From the NCBI GenBank assembly GCA_023846275.1, contig JAIUJO010000082.1:872266-936265 (forward strand): 64,000 nt of DNA, in the 5' to 3' direction. The number at the start of each line of letters is the position of its first letter. The stretch's first letter is position 1. Shown one piece after another: positions 1 to 12,183 of the stretch. The translations under genes were made by a program, and so were the position numbers. The notes below the pieces were generated by a model. It searched no databases and was not told the DNA's origin. It worked only from the letters and a program-made list of their open reading frames with translations. The stretch is from Vanilla planifolia. Taxonomy: Eukaryota; Streptophyta; Magnoliopsida; Asparagales; Orchidaceae.

Positions 1-1074
1 ATGCATGTGTAAATATAAGTGTGTATGTGTGTATGCTTGTGTGCATATACATGTATGAGTTCCTATGCATTTTATTGTGCATGTATACGAATGCATGTGC
101 ATAAATTTGTACATGTGTATGTCCCCTTTCTTGTTTTTGTGTGTGCCTTTGCATGTATATGGGTGCATGTGCTTGCATGTGCATGTTTGTACATGTACAA
201 AGTGCACATTTCTACATGACTATTCTTATGCATAGTTGTGTGTATGTGCAAGTAGGTTTGTATTTATGAGAATATGTGTGAGAGTTTATGTATATGTGCA
301 TGTGTAGGCATGTATGTGTGCATGCATGCATGTGTTCATGTGTATTCTTGCATTTGTGTGTGTGTGTATTCATGTGAGTGTGTGCATGTGTGTTTATGTA
401 TATGTGTGTGTGTGCACATGTTTGTGACATGTGTGTACATGTGTCTATGCATGTGTGTGTATGCATGTGTACTTATGTGTTTGTGTGTGTGTGTGTATGT
501 GTGCATATGTGTATGTATTTGTTCTTATGCATGTTCAAATGTGCATATGAGTGTGCATGTTTTCATGTGCATCTGAGTTGTTGGGTATGTGTGTATGCAT
601 GTATGTGTTTGTGTGTGTGCATATGTGTGTGTGTGTGAGTGCATATACATGTGTGAGCATGTTCATGTGGGTGTGTAAGCATTGTACGTTTGTGTATGTG
701 GGCACACACATGAGGGTGTTTGTGTATTTTTGTGTTCTTTGTCTGTGTGTGTGTGTACATATGTGTGTGTTTGTGGGTGTGTTAGTATTAGTGTGTGTAT
801 GTTTGAGCATGTGCATGCTTGTGTGTGTGTGTATGTATATGTTTGCATGCATGCATGTGTCTATGTATGTGTGTGCATATGCATGTATGTGGTGGTTGTT
901 CCTATGTGCATACATGCTGATGTGCTTTTGTGCATGTGTTGATAGGCTGGCCTGCTTGTGTGTACGTGCATGAGTGTGCATGCACATGTGTGTCCATTCA
1001 TTCATGTGTATGTGTGTGTGTATGTATTAATGTGTGTTTCTTTCTTTGTGCATGTGTTCATGCATGCATGTCAT

Positions 1075-1113
<39 letters not shown>

Positions 1114-1154
1114 CTGTGTGTGTGTGTGTGTGCGCGTGTGTGTGTGTGTGTGTG
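1075..1154. repeat. compound (TA)9-(TG)n microsatellite
   Basis: A run of nine TA units (1,075-1,092) passes directly into about 60 bp of TG with one TC and one CGCG interruption. It is one of the purest dinucleotide tracts in the left block. The TA/TG compound form is common where slippage and point mutation act together. Confidence 0.9.
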
Positions 1155-2402
1155 CTTGTGCATCTATGTGTCTATGTGCATGTGTATGTGTTTTTGGTGT
1201 GTATACCTATGCACTCATGTGTGGGTGCGAGTGCATGCATGTACATGTGTATGCTTTTGTGTATACATGGGTTTGTGTGCGAGTATGCATGTGTGAGCAT
1301 GTATGTGCATTGCATGCGAGTGTGTGCTTGTGAGTGCATAAGCCTATGTGTGTGTGCATTGTTTTGTGTGTGCAAGTGTTTGTTTGCTTTTCTTTTTGTT
1401 TTTGTGTGTTCTATTGTGTGTGTGTGTGTGTGTGTATTCATATGCATGCATGGGTGCACATGTCTGCATAGATCTACATGTGTAAGAATGTATGTGTGAG
1501 CAAGAGGGCTTGTGTTCATTTGTTTTTGGGTCTGTGTTGGTGCATGCATTTGTGCATGCAGTAATGCATGTGTTCATGTGTGGTGCATTAGTGTGGGTTT
1601 GTGTGGCATGTTTATGTGCATGTGTGTCTATGCATGTATGTGTATTTGTTCATTTGGGTGTGTCTGCAATTTTGTTCATTTTTGTGGGCACACATGTGTG
1701 CACATGGGTGTGTGATGTGTATGTGTGTGATTATGTATTTGTGCTGGTGTGGATGTGGGTGTGTGTGTGAGCTCGTGCTTTCTTGTGGTTGCATATGTAT
1801 GTAAGTGGTCACGCAAGAGCATGCATCTGTGCATTGTGTGTGTGCATGTGTGTACATATTGTCCCTGTATGCATGCATGCTTGTGTGCATGTGCAAATGT
1901 TTACGTGCATATGTGTGCTTATGTGCATGTGTGTGGGTAGTGATATGCATGTAGTATGTGCACTTGTGTACATCTAAGTGTGTGTGCATGTCTTTGGGTG
2001 TGTATGTGCATGTATGTGTATGCATGTTTTGTGTGTGTGCTTATGTGCTGGCTTTTTGTGTGTGAATGTGTGTGTACACATGCACGTAGCTGTGTGCATG
2101 TGTGCACATGTCTATCCATGTATTTTATGTAGTAGTAGTGTGTGTTTGTGTGTAGGTGTATGTGTGTGTGCACATGTGTGTGTGTGGGTACATATGTGTG
2201 TGCATTTGTGTGTGCATTAGCATGTGCATGTGCATGCAAGCATGCATGTTTATGCATGTGTGTGTGTGTGTGCATGTCTGTATGTGTGTGCATGAGTGGA
2301 TATGAGTCTGTGCATGTGAGCATTGGTTTGTGCATGTGTGCGCATGTGTGTACATGCAAGTGAGGGCTGCATGTGCATATCCATGCATGTGTGTGTGAAT
2401 GA

Positions 2403-2424
2403 GTGTGTGTGTGTGTGTGTGTGT
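2403..2424. repeat. pure (GT)11 tract
   Basis: Uninterrupted GT dinucleotides within the diverged array, suggesting a recently slipped segment. Confidence 0.85.
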
Positions 2425-5400
2425 TCGTTCACGTGTGCAGTTGCACATATGTGTATATTTGTGTGTGTTCACAATTGTACATATATGCTTGTGTGTATGT
2501 AGGTGGTGCGCACATGTGTGTGTGCGTGCATGCACCTATGTACATATGGGTGCACATGTGTATGTATGCCTATGCATATGTGTAGGTGTTTCTTGGTCTA
2601 TGGGTCTACCTATTTATGTATGTGTGTGATTGGGTGCATGCATGCATGCATGTGCAAGTTTGTCAGTGCATGTGTGCATGTGTGTGTGTGAGTGCATGTG
2701 TGTGTGTGCGTGCATGTGTGTGTGTGCATGCATGTGTGTGTGTGTGTGCGTGCATGTGTGTGTGTGTGCATGTGTTTGTGCAGATATTCACAAATGTATT
2801 TGTGTGGGTGCAAGTGTGTGTTTGTGTGCATCAGTATGTGGGTTTGTGTGTGTGTGTGTGTTTGTATGCATGCTTTTGTGTGTGTGTGTCAACTTATGAA
2901 CATGTGTATTTTTTGTTTGTGTGTATGCATGTGTGTGTGCGCGTATGCTTGTGTACTTGTATATTTGTATGTGTCGACATGCATGTGCGCATATGTGTCT
3001 ATGTGCGTGTGAATGTGTTTGTGTGCATGAGTGTGTGTGCTTAATTGTGTGCATTTGCATGTGATTGTCCATGCATGTATGTGTGCATATTTTGTGTGAG
3101 CATGTGCATGTGCATTTTTGTACATGAGTGTGTATATCTGCTTGTGTTTGCGTGCATACATGCATGTGTTTGCCTACATATGTCCATATTTTTGTGCATT
3201 TATGTGCGTGTATGTGTGCACATCCTTCTACATATGTGTGTGCATGTACCTTTGTGTGTGTGTGGGAGTGGGTGTGCATGCATGCACAGGTGTGCATGTT
3301 TGTGCTTGTGTTTGTGTGTTTGCATCAATGTGTGTGCATGAGTGCACATGTCTGTGCATGTGCATGGGTTTACATTATTTTGCATGTGGATGCTTGTCTA
3401 TATGCTTGAGTGTGTGCATGAGCATACATGTTTGTAAGCCTTTGTGTGTGTGTGTGTGTATGTGTGTGTGTGCATGTGTGTGTATGTATGTGCATGTATG
3501 TATATGTGTGTGTGCACATTTATGGACATGTGTTTCTTTTTTTGTGTGTTTGTGGGAGGATGTGTGTGCATGTCATGCATGTGTACAAGCATGAATTTGT
3601 ATGTGTCTGTGTATGTGTTTGGGTCAATGTTTGTTATTGTGCATGTGTGTACGAGTGTTTCATTTACATGTGTGTCCATGTGCTTGTATAATGTGTGTGT
3701 GTGCATGTGTGAGCTTTCATGCATGTGTGTGTGTGTGTGTTTGTGCATGTATGTGTGTGCATGTGGGTTCAAGTGAGTATAGGTGGGTAGGCATAGTTTG
3801 TATGTGTATATGAGTACAAGTGCATGTCTATTTTTGTGTGTTTTATGTGTGCATGTGTGAGCATGTGTGCATGCATATGTATTCTTGTGTGCATGTGTAG
3901 TTGTATGTATGTGGTTATTTGTGCATGTGTGTGTGCATGTGCATTTGTTTACATGCATTCGTGTGTAGGTGTAATAGTTTGTGTAGGTGTGTGTGAGAGT
4001 GTATGCATTTATGTGCATGTGAGTGTGCATGAGTGGGTGTGCATGCATGTGTATGCATGTGTGTGCGTGTCTATATTTGGGTGTAAGTGTGTGTGCTTAT
4101 GTTTGTGCATGTGTGTGTGGGTACATTTTTTTGTGTGCATGAGATATCTGTATATGTGTGTGCTTGTGCTTGTACATGTGTGTGTGCATGCATGCATGGG
4201 TGTGAGTGAGTGTGCATGTGTGTATGTATTTATGTATATATGTGGCTTTATGTGTGTATGTATGTGTGTGCATGTGTCCAAGTGAATGTATGTGTATATG
4301 TACATGCATGTGTGAGTGTTTGTGTGGGTGTGTGTGCATGTTTGTGTATATTTGTGCATGCATGTGTGTGCTTATGTCTATATATGTGCATGCATGTACA
4401 TACATATTTATGGGTGAGTGTGCATGCATATGTGTGTTGGAGTGTGTGTGCATGTGTGTGTGTGTGCATGCATATGAGTGTTCATGTGGAGATGTATGCA
4501 TTTGTTTATGTGCATTTGTGTATGCATGTGTGGGTGTGGGTGTATGCATGTGTGTATGTGTGTGTGGGTGTGCAGTCATACATGCATGTCTGTGTATGCC
4601 TATATAAGCCTATGCTTTTATATGTGTCTATTTATGCATGCATTATTGTGTGTGTGATTGCATAATTGTGTGTGTGTGTATGTGTGTCTATGCATGTATG
4701 TGTATTAACATATTTGTGTGTGTTAGTGTTGATGCATGTCTGCTTGCATTGGTCAATGTATATGCATGTTTGTGTGGGCCTGTGTGCATGCCTACTTGTG
4801 TTCATGCATGTCTGTGCATATGCATGTGTACATACATGAGTGTGTGTGCTTATGCACGTGTCTACGTCTGAGTATAGTCATGCATGTATGTGTGACTATA
4901 TGTGTTTGTGTGTGTTCATGTGGTTGTGCATGTGCATGTGTGTGAGTTGGTGTATGTTAATGTTTGTGTGGGTCTGTGCACGTCTGTGTGTATGTGCATG
5001 TGTGTGTATATGTTTGTAGGTGTTTGTGTGTTTGAGTTAGTGTGTGTGTGTGTGAGTGTCTATGTGTGTGCTTTGACATGTGCACACATTTTTTATGTGT
5101 TTTCATTTGTGCATGTCTATCCATGCATGTGTTTGTGTGCATGTTCTTGTGCATGCTTGTGCATTGGCACTTACATGTGTGTAAGTCTGTGTGTGCATGC
5201 ATGTATATATATGCATGCATGAGTGTGTGCATGAATTCATGTGTATGTGTGTATGTGTATTTTTGTGGTTATGTGTGTGTGTGAGGGTGCATGTGTGTAG
5301 GCATGAGTGTGTGTGGTAGTGCGTGCATGTGTGTGTGTGTGTAAGTGTATGTGCATGTGTTTGTGTGCTTGTCAACATGTGTGTGTGCATCTATGTGTAT

Positions 5401-8400
5401 ATCTGTTGCATCAATTTGTATACATGCATGTCAATTTGTGCTTGATTGTGCACATGTGTGTTTATGTTTGTGCATATATGAGGGTCTAGGTGCACATGCA
5501 TACATGCCTTAGCTCTTATGTGTATTTGTTCTTGTGTGTGTATGCGTGTCTATGTGCATATATATGTATGTGTGCAAGTCTTGTGCAAGCATGTGTCAAT
5601 ACTTTTTTGTGTGAATGTGTGTGTGTGTGCATGCACTTGCATGTGTGTGGGTGCATGTTGTGTGTGCATGTGCCTAAACATTTTTATATGCCTTTATGTT
5701 TGCATGTGTGTGTTCTTGTGCATGTGCATGAGTGTTTTTGCATAAGTGTGTTCGTTTTTTTGTGAGTGCATGTATGTGTGTCTCTATTTATGTGCCTATG
5801 CATATAGTTCTGCATGCATGTAGACATGCTGGTCTACATGCACATGTGTGTGTGCATGTTTGCTTGTATATGTGTTCATGTGCATGCTTGCATGTATATA
5901 TGCATGTTTGCATGTGCAAGTGTGTGGATCTATGTGTGCATGCATGCACGTGTGTATGTGGGTGTGTGTGTGCACGAGTGCTTGTGTGCACACGTTTATG
6001 TGTGTGCAAGTGCATGTGTGTACATGTGTACATATATTAATGTGTGTGCATGCATGTATGTGTACATATGTTGTGTCTGCATGTGTGTCTATGTGCATCT
6101 ATGCATGTTTGTGTTTGTGTGTTTTTATATGCATGTGTTTACAGATGCATGTGTATGTGTGCGTGTGTGTGCATATACTTGTGTATGTTTGTGTGTGCAT
6201 TTTTACATGTGTATGGAAGTGTGTGCATATGTGCCTAAGTTTGCATGTGAGTGTGTGCATGCAAGTGTGTGTTTTGGGTGAATGTATGTGTTTGTATCTA
6301 TATATTTGCACATGTGTGCAAGTGCATGTCTTGGTGTTTGCATGTTTGTATGTGTATACATGCACTTATTGGTGCTTATTTGTGTTTGCATGCATTTTTG
6401 TATGTGTGTGCATGTGCATATGAACATTTATGTGTTTGTGCTCTGCATGCTAGTGTGCATGTGTGTGGGTGTGTTAGTGTATGGGAGCGTGCACCAACAT
6501 ATGTAAGTGTCTATACATGAGTGCATGCTTATGTGCATTCATAAGTGTGTAGGTGTGCTTGTATGTGTGTGTGCATGTGTGTACATGTGTGTGTGTGCAT
6601 GCATATACCTCTATCTATGTGTGTATGTGCATAAAGTGTAGGTATGAGCATGTGTGCACATGAATTGTGTGGCAATACACATGCATGTGTGCAAGTGTGT
6701 CCATTTGGGTATTTTCTATATCTATGTGTGTGTGATGTATGTGTGCACATGTATGTGTGTGTGGGTTTATGTGTTTCTATGTGTATGCATACATATGCAT
6801 GTGTATGTGTGGATGTGGGCATGTGTATGCATGTGTAATTCATGTCTATGTGTGTGCTTGTGTGTGTTTGAGTGCATTCATAAGTGTGTGCATGTCTGTG
6901 TGTATGAATGTGAGTGTGCATATGTCTATGTGTGAATCTATAGGTTCACATGTTAGTGCAAGTGTATATGCTTGTACACATCTATTTATGTGTGTATGTG
7001 TGTGCACATGTGTTTGTGCATGTGAATGTATTTGCACATGCATGTGCATGGACATGTGTGTGCATGCACATGTTTATGTATGTGTGCATGCATGTGTGAT
7101 TTGTGAGTGTATGTGCATGTGTGTACATGTTTTTGTGACTGTGTGCATATGTTTAGGTGCGTGTGTGTGTGTGTGTGCTTGTGTGCATCATTGCATATGA
7201 GTGTGTTTATGCATGTGTGTGCAAGTGTATGTGCTTGCATATGTGTGTATGTGTGTGTACATATGTGTTATTATGGGCAAGTGTGTGCATGAGTATTGTA
7301 TGCATGTGTTTGCTTAGGCATAGGTGTGTGCACCTATGTGTGTGCATGTGCATGTGTATATGTTTGTGTGAATACATGTATGTGTAGGGTGTGTGTACAT
7401 ATGTTTGTATGCATGAGTGCATCTGTGTGTTCATATGTGTGTGTGTAGATGTAAGTATTTGAGCATGTGCATGTTTGTATATGTGTGTTCGTGTGCTTGA
7501 GTGTATGCATGGGTGTGCATGTATGTTGCACATGTGTGTCCATGTGTGGATGTGTTGATTTATGTTTGTGTGTGTGCATGTGTGTGTCGATATCTGTGTG
7601 TGTAAGCATATACATGTTTGTGCATGTGTATGTGTCTACATGTACATATTTGTGCATGTGTGTGAGTGTGTACATGCATGCCATCTTTTGTGTGTGAATG
7701 CATTTATGTGTCCATATGCATGCATGCATGTGTATGTGAGTGTGTTTGTGTATACACATATGTGTGTGTGTGCATGCATGCATGTATATCTGTGTGTGCA
7801 AACACGTGTACATTTGTATGAGTGATTTTCTGTGAATGTGTTTATGCGTGCATATTTTTTATGTGTGTGCATATGTGTTTATGTGTAATTGAGTTCATGT
7901 GCATGTGAATGCATGTGCCATTATGTGTACATGTGTTTGTGATTGTGTGTGCTTGAGTATCTATGCATGTGTGCTTGCATATGTGTATGTGTGTGCATTC
8001 ACATGTTTGTGTGCCTACATGTGTGTTGGTGTATGTGTGTGTTTGTGTGCCTATGTGTACTGGTGCATTTGTGTTTGTGTGTGTGCGTGCATGCATGTGC
8101 ATGGTTGCATGGGTGTGTGTGTTTTCATAGAAGTGTGTCTTTCTACATGTGTGTCTATACGTGTTTGTATATGTTTGTTTGTGTGTGTGTACATGTGTGT
8201 GTGAGTCTGTGAGAGTGTATGTGCATGCTTAATTATATGCTTGCATTTATGTGTTTGTATGTGTGGTGCATTTGTGCTAGTGTGTTTGTATTTATGTGTT
8301 TGTGCTAATGTGTGTGTGCAAGCATGCATTTGTGCATGTATGTGGGAACACATGTGTATGTGAGTAAGTATATGTGCATATATGTGTGCACATTTGTCTA

Positions 8401-8484
8401 TTTATGTGTGTTTATGTGTGTTCATGTTTATGTTCATTCTTGTACATGTGCATTTGTGTGTGACAAAGTGTGCGTATCTATGTA

Positions 8485-8498
8485 AGAGAGAGAGAGAG
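8485..8498. repeat. (AG)7 tract inside the TG array
   Basis: A short all-purine AG run flanked by TG repeats. It interrupts the pyrimidine-purine alternation that characterises the block and is the clearest different dinucleotide in it. Confidence 0.8.
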
Positions 8499-9726
8499 TG
8501 TGTGTGTGTTCATTTGTGTGAGAGTGCATGTGCATGTGTGCTTGTACAAGCCTTTATGCATTTATGTGTGCCTTTATTTGTCCTTGTCTATGAGATAGAG
8601 TGTGTGCATGTCTATTTGTATGCTTGTGTGTATATGTGCATGAATATGCATATTCATGTGTGTGCTTGGGTGTGCATGCATGGGTGCATGTTTCTGTGTA
8701 TTTGTGCATGTTTGTTCGTGTGTACGTGTGTGTGCTTGTGTGGGTCTGTACATGTGCAAGTGTCATACAAGTTTGCAAGTATGCAAGTATGTATGTTTTG
8801 TTGTGCATGTATATGCATGTATGTTTGCGAGTGAGCACGAATGTGCATGTTTGTGTTTGTGTATGTGCTTGTGCACGAGTGTATGCATGTGTATGTGTGT
8901 GCTATGTGTGTGCATGTGCATGTGCGTGTGTATGTGTCTGTGGGTGTGCTTTTGTGTGTGAAAGTGCACCTTAGTGTGTGCACAAATGTGTGTTTATGCA
9001 TGTGCATCTAAGTATTTGCACGTATGTGTATACCTTCGTGTGTGCCTGTGTGTCGATGCGTATGTGAACTCATGTGTATGAATGTGTGCATGTGTTTGTG
9101 TTCATACAAGAGTGCATTTGTGTGCCCATGCATGCATGTGTCTATTTATGTCTGTGCATGCATGTGTCTATGTATGCACGTGTATGGTTATGTGTGTATA
9201 TGCATATGTTTGCATGTTGGTGCTTACAAGTGTGTGTGGGTGTGCATGTGCTGTCATGTGCATGCACATTTGTACTCTTCTGTATGTGTGTGTCAATGTG
9301 TGCATGTTTCATGTGTGTGTATATGTGTGCATGTGTGTTTGTGGATGTGTGCGTGCGTGAGTGAACAAGAGTGAATGTGTGCATGTATGTGTGCTTGTGT
9401 GTATGCATGTGCATGCATTCATGTGCATGTGTGCATTCATGAGTGTGTGGGTGTGTGTGCATGTACTTGTGTGTAAGTGTGAGAGCTTGTGTATATGTGT
9501 GTGATTGTGCACATGCACACATGTTTGTGTATGTTTTTTTTTATTTTGAGTGCATGCATGTGCATGTGTGTGGTTGTGCGTGTGAATCTATATGCATTTC
9601 AGCATGCAATTGTGCATGTATGCACGTGTGTGTCTCTATGTGTGCTTGTTCATGTGATCGCATATGTGTCTTTGTGTGTGTGCATGTGAGTTTCTACATC
9701 TATGTCAATGTATTTGTGTTTGTGTA

Positions 9727-9749
9727 TGTGTGTGTGTGTGTGTGTGTGT
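9727..9749. repeat. pure (TG)11 tract
   Basis: Uninterrupted TG dinucleotides, among the longest perfect runs in the left block. Confidence 0.85.
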
Positions 9750-10698
9750 TGCTTTGTACATGCATGTTTGTACTTATGTGTCTACATCCATGAGCATATT
9801 TTCATTTGTGTGTGTGTGGAGGGGGGCTGGATACGTGTGTGTGGATGTGTGTTTATGTATAGTGTATTTTGTGTGTATGGGTGTATATGGGTGGGTGTGT
9901 ATGCATGTTTGTGTGTGTATGTTTGTCCAGCAACATATGTCTATATGTGTGTGCACATGTCTATGCATGCATATGTGTGTGTGTGGGTGCATACATATTT
10001 ATGTCTGTGTTCATGTGAGTTGATGTGTGCAAGTGTTTTTGTGTGCATGATTGCACGCATCTATATGTGTGTGTGCACATAATCACATGTGTGTAAGGGT
10101 GTGGGTGCATATGTGTGTGTGTGTGGGTGCATATGTGTGTGTGTATGTGTGCAAGTACGTGTGTGCAAACACTTGTGTGTGATTATATATGTCTGGTTTG
10201 TGTACATTTGTATTTGTTTGTGCATGTGCATATGTGTGTAAGTGTGTGTGTGTGTTTGTGCAAGTGTTTGCAACTTTACATGTGTGCATGTGTACGTGTA
10301 TGTGTGTGTGTGCATTTGTTTGTGCATTTGTGTGTATACACATCTGTGTGGGTGAGTGCTAATGCAGGTGTGTCTGTGTGTATATGTGTGCATATGTATG
10401 TGTGTTCATGTTCACATGTATGTATGTGTGTGTGCATTCATGTTTGTGTGTTGGCTCATATGTGAGTGCCTTCTAGCTTATGTGTATGGGTGTGTTTTTG
10501 GATGTGTGTGCGTGCGTTTGTTTTTGTGAGCTTTCCCGTGTGCATTTGTTTGTGAGTGCATGTGTATTTGGGCATGTCTTCATATGTGTGTATGTTTGTG
10601 GGTGTGTATGTGTGTGTGATTACGTGTGCACATACTTGTGTCTTTGCGTGTGTGTGTGCGTGTTTGTGCATATGTTTGCATACGTATGTGTGTATATA

Positions 10699-10950
10699 TG
10701 TTGAAGTGTGTTTCAATAAAAAGGAAGGGGTTGAATTACTAAGAATAACAATTTCATCTTCTTACAAAAATATTTGAAGATATAGTTTAAAGTTTTCTTT
10801 AAAGGTTTAATAAAATATCTAAAAATTATTTTATACAAATTTTAATTTTGTTTTAAACCATATTAAATTTAAAAACTTGTGTAATAAAAAAATCAATTAT
10901 AATTAAAACTATACGCCATAATTGTTATGTGGTTTAGCTTGAAACCAAGT
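10699..10950 (-). repeat. Element 1 3' LTR fragment (terminal part)
   Basis: This segment aligns by eye with 12,184-12,400. Shared blocks are the terminus, GAATTAYTARRAAYAA, a long AT tract, TAATTAAAAYTATA, and GTGGTTTAGCTTGAAACCAAG against GTGATTTAGCTTAAAATCAAG. The last block resembles the U5 end of plant Sirevirus-type LTRs. The rest of this LTR is missing, and gag C-terminal coding sequence follows directly near 10,950. Confidence 0.75.
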
Positions 10951-12133
10951 TTAAAGTTTTCTCTTAATTTCTTATATTTTTTATTCAACTTTTCAAACTT
11001 TTTGCAAAACTTAAAGTAATTATTTAGACAAATTCTTTGTTGAGCAAATTACATTCTCACTTTAGATAACACTCTTTTCGTCTTCCTCTTCTTGTCTAAC
11101 AGTCATGCAAAATAGACCATTATTGTCTTCTTCACATGCATTTGTTTCTTTTGCATCACTCCAAATTACTTTCAATACTTTCTTTTACTTCTTTTTCCTA
11201 TTCATTTCCTTTTCAAATCTTTCTTGTATAATAACACATGTTGCTCTAATATGTCCCAATTTATCACATTTATGACAAATGAGTTCCTCTTTTTTGCTCT
11301 CTTATTAGACCTTTTATTTTTTTGACTATTTATAATATCAAAAATGTTAGACAAACCTCTAGAGATTAAAATAATACCATCTTCATTGGTAGAATCCACT
11401 TCTTGAGTGCCTTCCTTCATCAAATGTTATTGATTGTTTCTTCTTCTTTGTTTTATTTTTCTCAATTAATTCTTTTTTTCTCCACTCTTTTCTAGCTCAT
11501 TTGTCATATGCTTATCCATTAAGTTATCTATTATCATTTTGGAAATATTTTTGATGTCTTATTGGTGGTGGTCAGTGGATCATATTATTTTGGCAAGATC
11601 TTATCTTCTTTACCTATTTATTCAAAGAAATTGGCTTTTCAAAACTAGAAAGTGGTTTAGTAATATTGGTAAATCTTGAAAATATACTTTTGATGGACTC
11701 ATTTGAAAGCATCCTAAAAAAATCATAGTCACGTGTCATCATATTTATTGTTTTTCTTAATTAAAGAGGTACCTTCATATGCTACTTCTAATGTATGCCA
11801 ATTTTTATAAGTTATTTCTAAATTTTTAATTCTATTAAATTTGATAACATTTAAAGCACAACGTAAAATATTTATAACCCTATCATTTAATTGTACTTTA
11901 TGTTTTTAATTTCATCCATTTCATAAAATGGTTTAGGTATCAAAGCACCTTATGAATTTTTTAGTAAGAAAATCAAATGATGCTTGTAATAATTTCCACA
12001 TTTCTCTATCAAAATATTTTAAATAACTAATCATACTAGTCTTCTAATAGAGATTGTACTAACCAAAAAAGAGTGATAACCTATAGGAAAAAGAGCCTTC
12101 ACCAAAACTCACTGAAGCATTAATTTGAGTGAT
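10951..12133 (-). pseudogene. gag: Element 1 gag pseudogene
   Basis: Capsid-like gag of a copia element, which would package element RNA into particles. Translation on the minus strand from about 12,133 gives a start-like stretch in which ATC replaces the expected ATG, followed by QINASVSFGEGSF. A capsid core follows: YLKYFDREMWKLL, then LNDRVINILRCALN, then WHTLEVAYEGTS near 11,790-11,880. SIKSIFSRFTNITKPL lies near 11,650-11,700. After an internal frameshift comes the CCHC knuckle, then a K/E-rich tail (FEKLNKKYKKLREN) near 10,960-11,010. Stops and frameshifts occur throughout; the longest open piece (11,202-11,423) passes through the knuckle in the wrong frame. The family assignment rests on the order and wording of these gag motifs. 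Protease, integrase, RT and RNase H are absent, so this copy could at most be mobilised in trans, and its broken frames make even that unlikely. Confidence 0.85.
11236..11277 (-). other. gag CCHC zinc knuckle coding segment (element 1)
   Basis: These 42 bases encode CHKCDKLGHIRATC, an exact C-X2-C-X4-H-X4-C knuckle. Such knuckles in retroelement gag bind element RNA. All four metal ligands are intact although the surrounding gag is frameshifted. Confidence 0.92.
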
Positions 12134-12163
12134 GGATCACTAAGAGAAGTTCTTACAAGAAAA

Positions 12164-12183
12164 GGACCTTACTATTGATACTA
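12164..12183 (-). other. Element 1 primer binding site, decayed
   Basis: On the minus strand this reads TAGTATCAATAGTAAGGTCC, directly inside the LTR end. It resembles the TGGTATCAGAGC-type site complementary to the 3' end of initiator methionine tRNA that copia elements use to prime minus-strand DNA synthesis. Its position between LTR and gag supports the call. At least three bases of the core have changed. Confidence 0.75.

Larger units (their letters stand above)
1..10698 (+). repeat. TG-rich degenerate Y-R dinucleotide array, left block
   Basis: The block consists of TG steps with interspersed CATG, TATG and short T-runs, and reads nearly throughout as alternating pyrimidine-purine (TG, CA, TA, rarely CG). 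Pure runs rarely exceed 30 bp, so it is an old, diverged array and not a clean microsatellite. It is open at the window's left edge and ends where the retrotransposon LTR terminus begins at 10,699. Open frames here encode only Cys/Val/Met/His-type low-complexity peptides on + and His/Thr-rich ones on -, with no domain. I see no gene or RNA in the block. Confidence 0.93.

Noticed and set aside
1..10698. Dozens of overlapping Cys/Val/Met/His-rich (+) and His/Thr-rich (-) open frames in the TG block, and equivalents in the other blocks
   Set aside because: They arise on both strands in several frames at once from TG/CA dinucleotides, contain no domain, signal or conserved pattern, and lack any gene context.
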